DNA from: CAZTHK01 sp964613215
GTDB lineage: Bacteria > Krumholzibacteriota > Krumholzibacteriia > Krumholzibacteriales > CAZTHK01
Reading direction: 5' to 3'
Length of the DNA: 64,000 nt
NCBI GenBank assembly: GCA_964613215.1
Contig: CAZTHK010000003.1
Span: forward strand, 124,001-188,000
This document shows positions 62,209-64,000 of the stretch, piece by piece (the first letter of the stretch is position 1; each line of letters begins with the position of its first letter). The notes under the pieces are model-generated. The model saw only the letters and a list, made by a program, of their open reading frames with translations. It had not been told where the DNA came from and made no database searches. A program made the translations under genes and the position numbers.

Positions 62209-62571
62209 GTGAGTGCTGATATAGCTGTGATAGGGAGAACGGAGTGGATAGATCTTTTCAGGGTGCTGGGATGCAGAACATTCGTGATGGGGGAGGGTAG
62301 TTTGGATGAGGAAAACCTGAATGAGATACTGAAGGAGGGGTTCAGAATATTACTGGTAACAGAGGAGATATACGGTGAGAACAGGGACCTGATCAGGGAA
62401 AAAACCGTAGATACCTTTCCTGCGGTCAGTGTGATACCGGATTTGAGGGAGGCCAGATGGACCGGCAGGGGGCCCCAATCTAAAGGGATAGCTTTTCGGG
62501 AGATGAGGGAGATGGTTATCCGGGCGGTGGGTCAGGACATTACAGGTTCGGGAGAGAGCGATGAGGAGTAA
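62209..62571 (+). CDS. ntpG: V-type ATP synthase subunit F
   Basis: Small central-stalk subunit (120 aa) with the CheY-like fold: ADIAVIGRTEWIDLFRVLGC, ILLVTEEIYGENRDLI and FPAVSVIPDLREA are recognisable. The position between C and A is conserved (named NtpG in Enterococcus). GTG start after AAAGGGAGCTGG. Confidence 0.87.
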   Translation: MSADIAVIGRTEWIDLFRVLGCRTFVMGEGSLDEENLNEILKEGFRILLVTEEIYGENRDLIREKTVDTFPAVSVIPDLREARWTGRGPQSKGIAFREMREMVIRAVGQDITGSGESDEE

Positions 62572-62636
62572 GCTTAATTGCCTCCACTACTTGAAAAAAC
62601 TGGTTATTTGTTAATGACAAAGGAGTTGGACTGGAA

Positions 62637-64000
62637 ATGGCAGAAGGGAAAATATTAAAGGTAGCCGGACCTCTGATAGTTGCGTCCGGAATGGGTGAAT
62701 CCAGAATGTTCGAGGTGGCCCGGGTGGGGGAAAAGAAGCTCATCGGAGAAATCATAGAACTGCACAGTGATGAGGCTTATATTCAGGTTTATGAGGACAC
62801 CTCCGGGCTGGGTCCGGGAGATAGTGTGGAGTCGACCGGGCATCCCCTCAGCATCGAACTGGGGCCGGGTTTGATTCAATCCATCTATGACGGCATCCAG
62901 CGGCCCCTGGATGACATTTATCATGAGGTTGGGAACAACATTACCAGGGGAGTGGATCTTCCCGGGCTGGACAGGGAGAAGGAGTGGGAGTTGGAGCCCG
63001 CCGATTTAAAGGATGGTGCCGCGGTTAAGAGGGGAGACGTACTGGGGGAGATCCAGGAAACGGAATTGATAAGGCACCGCATTATGGTACCCCCCGATAT
63101 CAAAGAGGGAACATTGAAGAAACTTGCAGGTAAGGGTAAATATAAGGTAGAGGATGTCATCGCCGAGATAGAGGCAGGTGGCGAAACCAGGGGAATAAAG
63201 CTCTTCCACAGCTGGCCGGTTCGAACATCACGGCCCAATATTAAGAAACTGATGCCCCGGAAACCCCTGGTTACCGGGCAGAGGGTGATCGATATGTTCT
63301 TCCCTGTAGCCCAGGGGGGTACCGCCACCGTGCCGGGTCCCTTTGGGGCGGGGAAAACGGTGATTCAGCATCAGCTGGCCAAATGGTCGGACGCCGAGAT
63401 AATAGTCTATGTGGGATGCGGGGAGAGGGGTAACGAGATGACCGATGTGCTGCAGGAGTTCCCGGAACTGGTGGATCCCACCACCGGCCGGCCCCTTATG
63501 GAGAGGACCGTGCTTATCGCCAATACTTCCAATATGCCGGTGGCGGCAAGAGAGGCCAGCGTTTATACCGGTATTACCATAGCGGAGTATTTCAGGGATA
63601 TGGGTTACGATGTAGCCCTGATGGCCGATTCCACCTCCAGGTGGGCGGAGGCCATGAGAGAGATGTCCGGGCGCCTGGAAGAAATGCCGGGAGAAGAGGG
63701 ATACCCGGCTTATCTTCCCTCCAGGATAGCTGACTTCTATGAGAGAGCAGGCAGGGTGATCTGTACCGGCGGAGATGAACGGGAGGGTACCCTCAGTGTA
63801 ATAGGCGCTGTTTCTCCCCCTGGCGGAGATCTATCCGATCCGGTGGTTCAGGCTACCCTGAAGGTGGTAAAGGTGTTCTGGAGCCTGGAGGATACCCTTG
63901 CCTACGAAAGGCACTTCCCCGCCATCGGCTGGTTGAGAAGCTATTCATTATACCACGAAAACCTTTCGGATTATTTCCGCAATGAGGTGATGGAGGAATG
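62637..64000 (+). CDS. ntpA: V-type ATP synthase catalytic subunit A (cut by window end)
   Basis: First 454 codons of the nucleotide-hydrolysing subunit; the rest lies beyond the window. The P-loop GPFGAGKT is at 234-241, followed by YVGCGERGNEMTDVL, the Walker B region MADSTSRWAEAMRE and SVIGAVSPPGGDLSDPV. The non-homologous insert (about 115-195) that marks A subunits is present. AAGGAG lies 11 nt upstream of the ATG. B and D subunits would be expected next. Confidence 0.97.
   Translation, partial: MAEGKILKVAGPLIVASGMGESRMFEVARVGEKKLIGEIIELHSDEAYIQVYEDTSGLGPGDSVESTGHPLSIELGPGLIQSIYDGIQRPLDDIYHEVGNNITRGVDLPGLDREKEWELEPADLKDGAAVKRGDVLGEIQETELIRHRIMVPPDIKEGTLKKLAGKGKYKVEDVIAEIEAGGETRGIKLFHSWPVRTSRPNIKKLMPRKPLVTGQRVIDMFFPVAQGGTATVPGPFGAGKTVIQHQLAKWSDAEIIVYVGCGERGNEMTDVLQEFPELVDPTTGRPLMERTVLIANTSNMPVAAREASVYTGITIAEYFRDMGYDVALMADSTSRWAEAMREMSGRLEEMPGEEGYPAYLPSRIADFYERAGRVICTGGDEREGTLSVIGAVSPPGGDLSDPVVQATLKVVKVFWSLEDTLAYERHFPAIGWLRSYSLYHENLSDYFRNEVMEE

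Overview
The window reads as a chromosome segment of an uncultured bacterium, most likely in or near the Fibrobacteres-Chlorobi-Bacteroidetes (FCB) superphylum. The evidence is a 2182-residue SprA/Sov-type giant outer-membrane protein, a GWxTD-family protein and an LptF/LptG pair, which imply a diderm envelope, beside a bacterial V/A-type (probably Na+-coupled) ATPase operon. Codon use is rich in AGG/AGA and ATA at a moderate G+C. I cannot assign a phylum. I saw no transposase, integrase, CRISPR array, rRNA or tRNA. Gene order is dense, with many ATGA overlaps.

Layout. 101-6744 (+): HPr and enzyme I of the PTS, a PGI/PMI sugar isomerase, a sugar nucleotidyltransferase, then metK and ahcY. 6748-10981 (-): a GWxTD protein and the LptG/LptF permeases. 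11303-18772 (+): the SprA homologue and an M28 peptidase. 18995-26938 (+): the rimP-nusA-infB-ylxP-rbfA-nrnA-truB-ribF operon, preceded by a hairpin/T-tract that could act as an attenuator. 26994-31187 (+): promoter, structured leader with a 15-codon ORF, rpsO, pnp, dut and a polysaccharide deacetylase. 31287-34435 (-): a DUF4388 membrane protein and a TPR/zinc-ribbon membrane protein. 34686-35981: asnS with its own terminator.

36228-38719 is the most unusual part: two tandem genes for near-identical 238-residue secreted cysteine-rich proteins of no family I recognise. Each has a near-consensus sigma-70 promoter, a 200-250 nt leader and its own related terminator hairpin. The first promoter is preceded by three exact 9-bp direct repeats. 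Both proteins end in the same SSWGAVKxLYR tail.

38973-45420: a giant exported TPR protein overlapping uvrA. 45453-50857: a complete glycine cleavage operon (gcvT, gcvH, gcvPA, gcvPB) followed by a LipM-like octanoyltransferase that could lipoylate GcvH. 50857-54847: an oligopeptide-type ABC transporter (two permeases, two ATPases) with no substrate-binding protein beside it. 54961-57416 (-): an EamA transporter and a MATE transporter. 57752 to the window end: V-type ATPase genes for subunits H/G, I, K, E, C, F and A, the last cut by the window edge. The K subunit carries the residues I recall as Na+ ligands in Enterococcus hirae NtpK.

Most genes are housekeeping. The points most worth following are the twin secreted proteins with their repeats and terminators, the SprA homologue and its envelope neighbours, the two structured leaders with small ORFs, and the Na+ signature of the V-ATPase. 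All calls come from reading the sequence and from memory of the families; no database search or folding program was run.
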